Shown here in pieces: positions 13,280 to 24,212 of a stretch of 64,000 bases of DNA. Source of the stretch: Triglochin maritima (lineage: Eukaryota; Streptophyta; Magnoliopsida; Alismatales; Juncaginaceae). The stretch spans positions 21,505,501-21,569,500 of the forward strand of contig OY821786.1 of assembly GCA_963682175.1 (NCBI GenBank). The letters run 5' to 3'. Below the pieces are notes generated by a model that worked only from the letters and a program-made list of their open reading frames with translations, searched no databases and was not told the DNA's origin. How positions within the stretch are numbered: the stretch's first letter is position 1; every line of letters starts with the position of its first letter. Made by a program: the position numbers and the translations under genes.

Positions 13280-13299
13280 TGGTGCCATTTCGGTAGGGG
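13280..13299 (+). other. Degenerate PBS, tRNA-Asp type
   Basis: TGGTGCCATTTCGGTAGGGG lies six bases after the LTR. It is a mutated form of the TGGCGCCGTTGCCGGGGA seen intact (minus strand) at 44911-44928. Confidence 0.65.
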
Positions 13300-13910
13300 G
13301 TTTTCTTTTGGTTTTACATTTTCTTTTGGACATGAGGATTTAAAGGAGCCAAGAAGAATGTTGTTGAAGTCTGGGGACCAGAATCCCCAGACAATCCGCC
13401 AGTAGAGGATCAAAATCCGCCACTAGCTGCTCAGCTAAGCCCATTGCAAATTTTGTTTGTTCAGTAGCTTTATGGGCATATTGCTACTTGTTTACTATCA
13501 CCCTTGATGCCATGCATGCTCTGGCTTAGTGTTGATTAATTAATTTGGCTTGTATTATCCCTTTTTAAGACCAATTGCAGCATAAAACTCAAAGCAAAAG
13601 ATTAGACTAATTGTCATCTAGGTCATTTATCTTTTGTAGACCTTGCATGCATTTGTCTTTTCTTTTCTTTACATTCTTTTTGTCGATTGGTGACGTGAGG
13701 TACGTGCACCCAGATGCATGGTTATAACATGCACTAGTTAGTATGGTGCATAAGGACAAGTGTGAGGTGAGCATTTGTTTGGAGAGTTGTTGCTCTATTA
13801 AGACTCAAAACGCTACTAAGGAGGGGTTGTCCCATAAAAAATAAGATGGTGGATTTCATCACTCTTTCCTTAGCCCTAAAAATTACTCATAATCAAAAGC
13901 CTTAATCTAT

Positions 13911-14110
13911 CTATAGTTTGGTATCAGAGCGGTTGGTTCTAGTGTACTTGTCCAAAGAAACCACCCTTAGGAGTACTGCAGATAGATTTTGCAGTAAAGC
14001 ATACATGCATTGTTGTATTGATTTTGGTTCCTATTTTGTGCGCTAGATGCCAGCAAGACGTGTGAGACCTCCCCTATGTGTGCAAAGCACTAGTTATGCA
14101 ACTGTGATAT
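13911..14110 (+). pseudogene. Tekay PBS, leader and gag start (fragment)
   Basis: TGGTATCAGAGC at 13919-13930 opens a leader that aligns with 26139-26290. It is followed by a gag start at ATG 14047 (MPARRVRPPLC), homologous to that at 26262 (MPPRSVRSSPC). Homology is lost near 14110. The upstream neighbour is an Athila leader instead of a Tekay LTR, so this is a chimeric junction. The downstream neighbour is a Tekay LTR in the opposite direction. Confidence 0.75.
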
Positions 14111-15330
14111 AAAGCCCTAGTATGCTCCTCCTCGGTCTCCACCCTTTACAGTCGATCAAGGCTTGATATGCAAACATAATATGATGCATGAATTTTTATA
14201 AAGAAAAATCTCGTATGCCAAATTCCCTAATATGCATAAATATCATACACGACTAACATAACAGTAAGACATGGTCATTGCAACATACATGTATAAAAGG
14301 AAAAGTACAATTGCTCACGCGAGTTGATACACATGATTGCTCACACAAGCTGACACGATGATTGCTCACACTAGCTAATGCACATGATTGCTCCACAGGC
14401 TGACACACACACAGTTGCTCGTACAAGCAGCACACTCCCATTAAACAAGATGGGGTATTCACCAAGTGTCCATACCTTTCCCACGGTGGTCCTTGGGCAG
14501 GCACGATTATCACACGCACCATCACCTCCCGGCACTCACACAAGGCGAGGACACATGTTTCCGTTGACGAGGTAGCACTATCACGAAATAATTAAAAAAA
14601 TACTGAGCATCAATGGTCGACCGTTCCTCTTCAATATAGTCACAGGTTTGAACCGCAACATAGCCGATCAAATAAAATACAAATCAAACGGTCGAACCAA
14701 AGTTACAGGCGGTCGACCGTTTTGATAGTGTACGCCTGATACAACTAACTTAACGTCTTGATGATCAAACAGCAAATGGGTCCAGTCCGACCAAAAATAT
14801 CAGAGCCTCGAGCCCCAACTTTGAACTCGCACAACAAGGAAGTACACTTAAGTCTTCGGCCGAATTGGTCTAAGACAGTCGACCATTACACTATGACCGG
14901 TCAACCGTTCTCCTGCAACAACTCAACTGCACTCTCGCCACCGACAAGGTCTCCGACGACGAATCCGACCTCTTACACACCTTGGGTGAGTACTAAAGAG
15001 GAAAGTTTGCCTACCTTTTTGCTCATGGAAACTTCCGAACGTCGAGGATGATCACCAAGAACTGTTCTTGCTACCTCCTTGCTGCTACTGACCAGAGCTC
15101 CGACCACTCCTCCGATCGTCAATAGTTGTGGGACTGAGGGAGAGAGATGAGTTTGAGAGAGAGACATGAGTGAGAGAGTGAGGAGTGAAGAAAGGAGTGT
15201 TTACCTTAAATACTCCACTCCTCATCCACCAACCAAAAACCTCCACCTCACATCACCTTTCCTCCACTAATCAACCATTAACCAACCAAAGCATAATTAG
15301 CTTAGCCTAAAATAGATTTAGGTTCTAACA
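14111..15330 (-). repeat. Tekay-like LTR (minus), partial
   Basis: Read on the minus strand it starts at 15330 with TGTTAGAACCTAAATC, like the LTR starts at 22778 and 48515. It then has a pyrimidine-rich leader (TCTCTCTC, about 15145-15170), a donor-like AAAAAGGTAGGC (about 15012-15023), CGGTCGACCG-type boxes, and a tail with GGCATACGAG (about 14210) matching the 25.8-kb segment. The distal U5 end with GGGATGTTACA is not visible, and the left boundary is approximate. Confidence 0.7.
14614..14907. promoter_or_regulatory. CGGT(CG)ACCG boxes in Tekay-like LTR
   Basis: One perfect CGGTCGACCG (14710-14719) is accompanied by variants TGGTCGACCG (14614-14623) and CGGTCAACCG (14898-14907) and several half sites (GTCGACC, CGGTCGAACC). 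This is the same box type as in the Sirevirus-like LTRs. Confidence 0.7.
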
Positions 15331-15830
15331 TGTGCAACTTAACAACTACACCGTCCAAGAAGAAGAGAGGAAATTCCAATTTTTATACCCAAAATGTTTC
15401 GTGGACATTTTTGGCAGCGAAAGCATCACAATATCACATCAAAGCAGGGTTCAGTGCACAAATCTCTTAGAAATTTACTTTTGGGGACATTTGATGTAGA
15501 GAGTATAAAAAACAGGCTGATTCATGAAGTTGAGGATGCAGCGTGGGAATGTCCTGGTCGCGGGGGACCAAGCCATCTATCGATTTTAAGGAAGCAACTT
15601 CTAAGGTATATTCTTGTTTCCTTTCCGTTTATTCTTGTGATATATTGGTTATTGGCCCATTTGAACCCATTTTATTGGAATAGAAGATATTTCTTGTTCC
15701 AACCCAAATAAGCTGCCAGAAGATCTTCATCAAAATTTCACATACTTTCTAGACAATGCCTCTTCCGATACTGATACGAGGCACTTCTTACTACCAATGT
15801 GTAAAGGTGTGTATCTCTTCTTACATAATA
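15331..15830 (+). pseudogene. Possible captured gene fragment, unknown
   Basis: An open frame (15394-15711) reads through KSLRNLLLGTFDVESIKN and LIHEVEDAAWECPGRGG and then meets a plausible donor, CTAAG/GTATATT (about 15600-15606). A second stretch (about 15711-15806), opening LPEDLHQNFTYFLDNASSD, has non-repetitive, gene-like composition and ends near AAAG/GTGTG. The two stretches do not join in frame by a simple GT-AG intron, so at least one break or missing exon is implied. I do not recognise the protein. It could be a host gene relic or a fragment captured by a transposon. Confidence 0.35.
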
Positions 15831-16660
15831 GTGTCAATGTATATGAATATTTAACCGTTGATTTTCAACTTGCACGGTAAGGATTTAAGTATATATTATT
15901 TTTATCGGTCAAATACTTAAACCGTTTTGCCCATTTTATTATACCGTTTTATCAGGTAATGTAATTAAATAATGACCCTCTTATACCCTTAGCTATATTA
16001 TTATTATTATTACTACTACTAAACCTACTAATTTTGACATCTAAAATTTATTTCAATCATTATAGATATGAAGGATACAAAATACCCCAATAAAATCGAG
16101 TACCAGTTCACACAACAACACCACATCAAATCGGACCCATAGTTAGACTTGGGTGTCATGTCGTGCCGGATTGGAACGACACGAGCACGGCGTGCCACCT
16201 GCAGCTAGTCGTGTCGTGTCTGCACGACACGGAGACCGGTCCTCTTGGCCCGACATGGCACGTGACGGGGCCTTGCCTGATCGTCGGGTCGGGTTTTTCT
16301 GGGTCGGGTTGGGCTTTGATTTGGTTTTTAAAAAAATTGGAGTAAGTATATAATCACAATTGAATTAACAAACACAAATTATTTTTCCCCAAAATAACCA
16401 ATTTAATTTTTAATAATTATTGACTCAAAACGAGAAATAATATAAATACATAAATGTTTACATATTAAAAAAACCCAGAGGCTAGCTAAACTTAAGGAGT
16501 AATTAAAAAACCCTAAGGGGTATTAGGAAAAAATGACCCCTTAAACATAATGATTTAACTAATTCCTCTTCAATTTTCATTGTCGTTGCCGGTGTCGTTA
16601 AGATTCATGTTTTGCATTCTATCCGCAACGTCTATCCAATACTTCAGGTATACCCTTATC
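15831..16660. other. No gene seen; ATT/ACT repeat and GC-rich patch
   Basis: This is mostly AT-rich, unassigned sequence. It has a short ATT/ACT microsatellite at about 15996-16020. A GC-rich patch (about 16150-16320) holds inverted GTCGTGTC/GACACGAC words and GGGTCGGG runs, resembling a dispersed plant repeat. I see no supported coding sequence. Confidence 0.5.
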
Positions 16661-19600
16661 GTTTTTTTGCAAAGCAAAAGGGAGGCGCAGCCTCGAATTT
16701 TATTAATTTGTGTAAACGGACTTACATACAAACCAACTCAACAAATACACAACCAAGGCATTCGGAACTTTCTGTGTACAAGCTCAGATTCGAATGTAGC
16801 ACACTTCTATCACAAGTTCCACCGTCTACGACACTGAATTACAGCATGCCCCGCATTGCTTAGCTATTACATAATTTAAATCTGCACCAACGAAAGAAAG
16901 AGACCCATTGCTACCTCCATGTTGTCGCAAATGTCACCCTCTCATGCTCGTCTCCCTTTCCTTCCAGCATACCAAGCCCTTTTATCCGAATGACATCCTT
17001 CACTTGCTGAATAATGGACTCCACTCGTCGTTCCTCACCCTCCCTACATCGCTTATTCCGTTCAGCCCAGCACTCGAACACCACAGCTCCTAAAGCTAAC
17101 TTCAGCGTTAGTGCCCCATGCTTTGTAGGTGTACTCCACGTCTGAATCCTATAAATCTCCTCGAGAGTAGCTGCAACCATGTTACCCATATCTCCTCCGA
17201 TCCTCTGGATTTCTTCCCATACAATCTGTACGAATGGGCACTCCCAAAACAGGTGCTTTAACTCCTCGTAGGCATTCTTACAAAGTGCACACCTTGACAC
17301 CATGCATAGCTTTAACCCCCTCCGTCTCATCATATCATGAGTAGGTAGCTTCCCATGCATTGTCCTCCATAATGTTAACGCATGCTTTGGGACAGCCCAT
17401 TTGTGCCACACCATTGTCCCCCAGCTCACGACGGGTCGGTCCAGCTTGACCCACTTCCATGTATCCCTCAAGGTAAGTGTGCTTCGAGAGGCACCCATCC
17501 ATGAGAGCTCATCCTCCCCTCGGTCAACCTGGATGGTAAGCAATCGAGCCCAAAGTTGTGTGAGAGCTCGGGAGCGTAGTCGAGGCACTCTCCACCTACC
17601 ATCTTTGAGGAAGTGGGACACGGTGATATCCTGTGGGACCCCTAGATCATACCTCATTCTGTCCTCCTCCGGCAAGGTTAGAAGTGGCGGGCCACACCAA
17701 GGATCCTCAAAGAACTTCACCCTCTGCCCATCACCTAGTCTGAAAATCATCTTCTCCCTTGCCGTATTCCAAACTCTCATGAGACCTCGCCACACCCAAG
17801 AGCAATTTGCTGGAGGCCGCATTATCCATATAGTCTTCCTCCTTAGATACTTACTCTGCAAGCAAGGGGCCCAAAGGGATGTATCATGTGACGCAATGAT
17901 CCAACATAAGTGTAGAAGGCCTGCATCGTTCCAATCCACCAATCGACACAAGCCGAGGCCTCCTTCCCACCTTGGAGTGCATATGTCCTGCCACGATACA
18001 GCAGCCAACCGCTTCGTTCCCCCCCAAACAAAATGCATCATCAATCTTTCCATTTCGTGAAGCACACTCCGTGGTACGAGGAAGGCCGAAATCCAATAAA
18101 TACTAAAGGACGTAAGCACACTACGCACTAGCTCCACTCACCCCACCATGGAGAGGAGCTTGCCCTTCCAAGAGCTCAGCCTCCCCCATACCTTGTCCAG
18201 GAGTGCTTCACAATGCGTCTTCGCAAACCTAGATGAAAAGAGTGGCAACCCAAGATATGTCACCGGGAAGGTGCTCTGCTGCATTCGAAGATGGTTGCAA
18301 ATCCACTCCCCGTCCGGTGTGCTCCGTCCCACGAATACTTGGCTCATAGAGTTGTTTAGTTGCAGCCTCGAGTATCGTAAGAACTCATCCAGCACCTCTT
18401 TCAACGCGCGGGCATCAGCCTTTGTGGCACTCGTGAAAACCATTACGTCATCAGCAAACATCAAGTGCGAAACAGAGATTGAACCGCATTTAACCGGTCG
18501 AAGCCCACCTCTCCTCTCCTCCCGACTCATCAAACCGCCCAGCACTTCCATGCAAAGCACAAAGAGGTATGGAGATAATGGGTCACCTTGTCGGAGACCA
18601 TTGGAAGCCACGAAAGGTCTCGAATGGGCACCATTTACATTCACGACGAAGGAGGCCTTCACACACTCCCCCACCAGCTTCCTCCATTTGTCAATGAACC
18701 CGAGCCTACATAGCACCACATCTAGAAATCTCCATGACACCGTGTCGTACGCCTTCCTCAAATCAATCTTGACAGCCATGTGTCCCAACCCTTTTTCAGA
18801 ATGCAAGTGTGACATAATTCATGGGCCAGCAAAACGTTGTCCCCAATCCGACACCCTCGGATGAAAGCACTTTGATTCTCACTAACAAGCTTGGGCAGCA
18901 CCTCCTTCAACCTTTTCGCAAGAATCTTGGAGATGTAGCGATACACCATATTGCATAAGGAATTGGTCGGTAGTCATCAATCGTAGTTGGGCCTTTCTTC
19001 TTTGGAATCAATGTAATCGCCGTATAATTGACTTGCTTGAGGAGTTTACCCTCACAAAATAAAGAAGCAACAGCCTTAAGAAGATCATTCTTAATAACCT
19101 CCCAAGCCACCTTGAAAAACTTTGCATTAAAGTCATCCGGTCCCGGTGCTTTGTCATTATTAGATTGCAACACCACAAATTCCAGCTCAGCCATGGTCAC
19201 CGGACGTGTAAGCAGCCCAACCTCCATAGTTTCTAACTTAGGAAGATCAATATCATCCGCAATGTTACCCCCCTGCACATTAGAAGTAAATAAGTTAGCA
19301 AACCGGCGACGTATCACCTCACGAATTTGATCCTCGTCCTCGATCATCTCATCGCCTTCAACCATCCTACGCACTGTGTTGGTGGCTCTCCTCACCCTAA
19401 GAGAAGCATGGAAGAACCTCGAGTTAGAGTCACCTTCCCTCAACCATTTCACCCTAGATTTTTGTTGAATAATCGACTCCTCAATCCCCAATTGGTGGGA
19501 TAGCTTATCCAGCGCCTCGCTCTCCTTCCTTCTCAGTCCCTCCTCATCCGGAAAGCGCTCCATCTCCATTCGAATCTGCTGGAGCTCATTCCTTGCCTCA

Positions 19601-20530
19601 GTAAGACGCTCGGTAACATTCCCAAACACCTCATCACTCCACGTCTTAAGTGCCATCTTAACAGCCCCCAACTTCCCCACCACCCGATACATTGGGGTAC
19701 CTACAATGTATGTCGACCATGCCTCCTTTACCACTCCCAAAAACTGGTCATGCCCAGCCCAAGCATTCACGAACCGGAACATCTTCTTCTTCCGCACACC
19801 ATGAGATTCGAGATCCACCATAAAGGGATAGTGGTCGCTGAGCTCCTTTCCATCCACATAACAAATTGCATCTGGGAAACATTCGAACCACACGTGGGAG
19901 CAAAGAGCTCGATCAATCCGCGTCTCTATCCGTCCAGACCCATGCATCGAATTCGACCATGTGAAGTCGCCTCCTGCTGTTTGTACCTCAACCAAACTAG
20001 TTGTATCAATCCAATTGTTGAACTCCGCCATGGCCACCACATTTTACCCACCACCTCCACGCTTCTCCCATACACTCCTAATACAATTAAAATCCCCCAA
20101 GACCATCCATGCTACGTCAGCAGCAGGTTTGCACCCACGCAAGGCCACCCAAAGTGTTCTTCTCGTAACATCGTTGTTATCCCCATACACAAAGCTAATG
20201 ACGACTTGCTGACCTATGGCCCGCACTATACCCCCCATGTGAACCAGCTGATCCGTCTCCCGGGTCTTCTGAAGTTGGTATTCCGAATCCTTCCATAATA
20301 CAAGGATCCTCCCAGAATTTACCACCTCGCTATTCGACTCCCAATTGTCTTGCCATATAGATTTAACAAACCTTGTCAGCCTTTTCTTCTTTACATTGTG
20401 CTCAATAATACAAGCCAGATCTGCTCTCCCCCGATGAATTTTATCTCGGATCATGTACGGGCGCCCCCGGGCATTTGCACCACGTACATTCCCTCGATTA
20501 CTTTTCTTTTTCTTTGCCATATAGATTTAA
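16661..20530 (-). mobile_element. L1-type LINE, 5'-truncated
   Basis: This is a non-LTR retrotransposon on the minus strand. It lacks ORF1 and keeps most of ORF2 (endonuclease, RT, C-terminal zinc domain) plus a 3' UTR of about 250 bp. It ends in a short A tail (T7 on the plus strand at 16662-16668). The 5' end shows an odd repeat: the 17-mer TTGCCATATAGATTTAA at 20514-20530 duplicates 20350-20366 from within ORF2. I could not find a clear target-site duplication. The right flank is a CACTA transposase relic. Confidence 0.9.
16911..20520 (-). pseudogene. LINE ORF2: endonuclease and reverse transcriptase (pseudogene)
   Basis: In order on the minus strand: an APE-type endonuclease (20520 to about 19830; GDFN and SDHYP motifs) is interrupted by an in-frame TAA at 20044-20046. 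Next come a linker with KSRVKWLREGDSNSRFFH, RT blocks (NDKAPGPDDFNAKFFK, LIPKKK, KIDLRKAYDTVSW, LRQGDPLSPYLF, and the catalytic FADDVMVF at about 18430-18465), and an RVT zinc-binding domain (WKWAVPKHALTLWR-like, then CALC...HLFWECP, about 17200-17400). Frameshifts lie near 18950 and 18820. An in-frame TGA at 18138-18140 sits where relatives usually have arginine, consistent with CGA-to-TGA deamination. It is not functional. Confidence 0.9.
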
Positions 20531-20544
20531 TTTTCCACAACACC

Positions 20545-20990
20545 CAGACATAAGAAAGAGTTAGGAGTTGAAGAAGTGTTAGAAGCAGTCATTAATTTGA
20601 GTCAGTTTTTCAGCACTTTGTATTAAAAAATAAACACCGTTGAAGATTTTGAGTGTCTACAAAGTAACATTGGTATTATTTTATGCCAATTGGAGATATT
20701 TCCACCATGTTTTTTGATGTTATGTTGCATTTGCTCATTCACTTGGATTAGGAGTCATGATTGGCATGTTCGGTGTACTATCGTTAAATGGACAGGGTTT
20801 GAAAGATATATGAATATGTTGAAATCTTATGTTTAAAATAGAAATAGATCTAAATGATCAATTGATGAAGGTATTATGAACGAGGAGTGCACAGCCTTTT
20901 GCTCTAGATATTTGAAGAGTTTAGAGACAAATTTTAATACATCTTCGAGGAATGATGGAGGTAGAAGACCCTTAGGTAAGGGTTGAATGA
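20545..20990 (+). pseudogene. CACTA transposase relic (DUF4218-like)
   Basis: Broken frames on the plus strand read KELGVEEVLEAVINLS, then a block FFDVMLHLLIHL (about 20708-20743), then GFERYMNMLKSYV, and finally ECTAFCSRYLKSLETNFN (about 20889-20940). This series, including the HLL-HL and FERYM words, matches the conserved C-terminal DUF4218 region of En/Spm (CACTA) TNP2 transposases. Several stops and frameshifts make it a relic. The LINE insertion removed or displaced everything upstream. Confidence 0.72.
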
Positions 20991-21029
20991 TTGTTCTCAA
21001 CCAGACCACTCAAGGTTGAGAATTTTTGG

Positions 21030-22777
21030 TGTAAAGCATACCATCTTATTGATGGTAACCAATGGTCTAAATTCGATGCGAAGTCGATCGAGCGTATCTT
21101 TCTTTGTTTTACAGAGGGAGTCAAAAGGTCAAAGCTTTAGGATCTGGTCTTTGATGAGACCAAATTCTTGAAGACTTTAAATGACAAGAGTGCAGCAGAT
21201 GACTTGATGGAGACAGAAGTAAACGTGGACATCATCACTTTGGACATGATTCAAAAAGAGAGAAAAAAGGATCAGCAGGAAGAGGGACAAGAAGTTGAAG
21301 AGCCAAGTTTGGCTCAAAAAAGAGAAAGGAGAAACACGAGAGCACCAAAAGGGTATGGTTTGAAGGATAATATGGTAGCATATGCACTTGTTTTAGATTA
21401 TAAAGATCCTTCTACATATTAATAAGCACTCAAAATACAAGACAAAGATAAGTGTAGTATCCATGAATGAAGAGATGAAGTGTTTTTACAAGAATGAGAC
21501 TTGAGAGTTGACGAAACTCCCAAGCGGAAAGCTCATAATAAGGTGCAAGTGGCTTTTCAGGAAGATGGAAGGGTCGAGTTCGATTGAAGAGCCAAAGTTT
21601 AAAGCTAGATTGGTTGCAAAGAGATATCGTCAAAAGGAAGGGGTTGATTACAATGAGACCTCCTCACCCATTTTGAAGCATACTTCAATTAGTGTTTTGT
21701 TATTCATGGTGGTAATGAAAAACTTGGAGCTAGAGTAAATCGATGTGAGGACAAGATTTCTTCATTGGCATATTGAGGAGGAAATCTATATGAAGTAGTT
21801 GGATGAGTTCACGAAATAAGACAAGGTGCTTGTGTGCAACTTAAAGAGGTCCTCATAATGACTTAATCAATCATCGAGGAAATGGTACAAGAGGTTTGAT
21901 TCCTTTTTGTTGTATAATGGTTATGTGTTGTGCGACTACGATGGTTGTGTTTAATTGTCCAAGCTTGTTGATAATAATACATATATTTGCTAAGGATGAT
22001 ATGTTGATGGTTGCTCGGCATGTGGGTGATATCAATGGTCTTAAGCTGATGTTATGTGAGTTTGAGATGAATGACCTTGGAAGTGCAATGAAAATCTTGG
22101 GGATAAAGATAGTTTGAAACCGCGAAGAAGGAAAGTTACGGTTCTCTCAAAAGAGTTGTATTCGTAAATTTCGTGAGAGATTTAAAATTGAAAATGTCAA
22201 GCCAGTAGAGAAACCTTTAACAACACACTTGAAGTTATTGGTGAAGTGTAGTCCCTCTTCGAAGGAAGAAAGAAAGAGTAGGGAGTTCATTCTATATGCT
22301 ACTGTAGTGGGTTCCGTCATGTATGTTTTGATTTGCACTAGACCCAACATATCACACCTAAATAGCATGTTGAGTAGATATACGGCTTATCCGGGGAAGG
22401 AGCACTGAGAAACAATGAAATGGATGTTGCATTATCTAAAGGAAACCAAAGATATGAGCATCCTATACACCAAGGAAGGAGCACATAATAAGGTCGAGGG
22501 TTATGTACAATCTGATAGTGCTGGTGATCTAGATAAAAGAAAGTCCACTACAAGGATGTGTTTACATTTGGTGTAGGTCATGTGAGTTGGAAGTCGATTC
22601 TCCAACATACGACAATGTTATCGACCATAGAAGCAGAGTATATGGCAACAATGAAAGCGGAAAACATGAAGTATTTGGTGAGCACTTCGGGGTGAAAAAG
22701 AAGTGATGAAGGTGCATTGTGGTAGCCTAAGTGAAACTTATTTGCCTAAAGATCAAACATGTCAATCCAGGACCAAT
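21030..22777 (+). pseudogene. Ty1/copia pol relic
   Basis: This is a decayed copia polyprotein from late integrase to RNase H. Visible are an integrase tail (SKFDAKSIERIFL and DLVFDE), the linker (NTRAPKGYGL), RT (KARLVAKRYRQKEGVDYNET at 21601-21660; the DDMLMVARHVGDI block near 22000), RPNISHLNSML (about 22340), and RNase H (STIEAEYMA near 22620; QTCQSRTN just before 22777). Stops are frequent. No LTR is seen. The right end is cut by the Tekay 5' LTR, which starts inside the RNase H motif. Confidence 0.83.
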
Positions 22778-23233
22778 TGTAATAATCCTAAACCCATTTA
22801 GGGTGCAAATGGGTGTTAGGAGGAGAGAGGAAGGTGATGGGTGAGGGTGTAGGGGGATGGTCGTAGGGGAATGGTAGGGATAGTGGTGATGGGTTGGTTT
22901 TTAAACGAAAACTCACATGTCTCTCTCACTCTTTTCTGATTTCGTCTCTCTCCCTCAGTTGATCGAGCTCCGGTGGTCGTTGCTGAGCGTGGTCGTGCAG
23001 TTCCGACGTGAGGTGTGTGGAGGTGGATGCACAAGGAGGTTTCGGAGACGACGTTGCGCGAGCGAGGCTCCGGCGGTTTCGACGTTTTCTTGAGGTATGC
23101 CGGCATCTTAGTGTGTTTATGTGTTGCTCACCCTCATGTGGGTGATGTGTTGGTCAATTGCGGGAGGTCAGAGACCTCACCGGGGACGTGGTGGGCGTAA
23201 ATCCTTGGTTGGCGCAAGGTTGCAGACTACCAA

Positions 23234-23688
23234 CGGTCGACCGGTTCCTTCGGGCGGTTGACCGATGTATGCATTTTTTTCCCGACTTTAACCAACACCG
23301 GTCGGACGATGCCTTGTAGCAGTCGACCAGTAGTTCTTTGTGCTGGTGGGTCAGGGTGGCCTGTTTGTTTTCGGTCGACCGATTTCATGTTTTCGTTTGA
23401 TCGGAACTTAAGTGTACTGGATTATAATGCATGATTGTTCGACCGTTGTTTAGTATGTGTTTGACCGTTATATGACTTAGAACTGCTAGGATGCCCTGGT
23501 AGTTTTCGGTCGACCGGGACCCCCCTGAGTCGGTCGACTAGTAGTATTGATTGATGTTGACCAGACTCCGGATTTTGACCACGTTTTGGTCGACCGGTTT
23601 TAGACTCTTGTTCGACCGTTGGGAGTTAGGTTTTGCGCAGAGAGTTCGGCCGTTGCTGACTTTCGGTCGACACTCTTCCGGTCGACCA
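23234..23688. promoter_or_regulatory. CGGTCGACCG box array in Tekay-like LTR
   Basis: There are three perfect palindromes at 23234-23243, 23372-23381 and 23507-23516. One- or two-base variants lie at 23255 (CGGTTGACCG), 23531 (CGGTCGACTA), 23587 (TGGTCGACCG), 23664 (CGGTCGACAC) and 23679 (CGGTCGACCA). Further TCGACCG half sites occur between them. It is the same motif as in the Sirevirus-like LTRs, here in a Ty3/gypsy LTR. Confidence 0.82.
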
Positions 23689-24212
23689 TTTGTGCACAGA
23701 ACTGAATTCCCGGTCCTTCCAGGATGCCAACTCTGTCCACGGAAACCCGTGTCCTCGCCTAGTGCATGAGTTGGTACGTGACGGCGGGCGCGTCACGCGT
23801 GCCTACCTAAGGACCGCCGTGTGGAAGAGTGTCGGTATTCAGGACGTGTCACCTCCGTGTAGAGTAGAAGACCTGAGGGATCGCGGATCCCAATGTATGA
23901 TGTACGGCTCGTGGAACCTGATGACCTGGCGGACTTCGGTCCGGACCCATCTAATGTTGTGCCATATGTATGTTGGAACACCGATGCTGTGTCGGTGATG
24001 TTGTCGATGTTGTTCCGGCGATGATGGCTCGATGCTGTTTGGGCTATGATGTATGATGTTTGATGGGTCGATGCTGTTCCGGCTATGTTTTTCCTCAGCT
24101 GGGCACCTACTGAGATGATGATTGATGGACCAATCGAGCGACGACTCCATTGGGGTGGTTTTGGCCACGGAGTTACAGATCTGTTTCTTATCGCGCGGAC
24201 TTGGCGGATGCT

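Larger units (their letters stand above)
11722..13910 (+). mobile_element. Truncated Athila-like element (5' LTR plus leader)
   Basis: A 5' LTR (11722-13274) is followed by a degraded PBS and about 640 bp of leader. The leader aligns by eye with the leaders at 53482-54200 (plus) and 44200-44900 (minus). Shared landmarks are the TCTTTTCTTTTC block, the GAGCGTTTG-like segment, and a sentence-like stretch around ACTCAAAACGCTACTAA. It breaks off after GCCTTAATCT near 13910, where a Tekay leader begins. No gag, pol or second LTR follows. Confidence 0.8.

Noticed and set aside
14253..15167. Several short frames on both strands
   Set aside because: They lie in the minus-strand Tekay-like LTR and are not conserved as proteins between LTR copies.
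17401..18864. Long plus-strand frames of 219 and 238 codons
   Set aside because: They are antisense shadows of the LINE RT frames on the minus strand and show no domain of their own.
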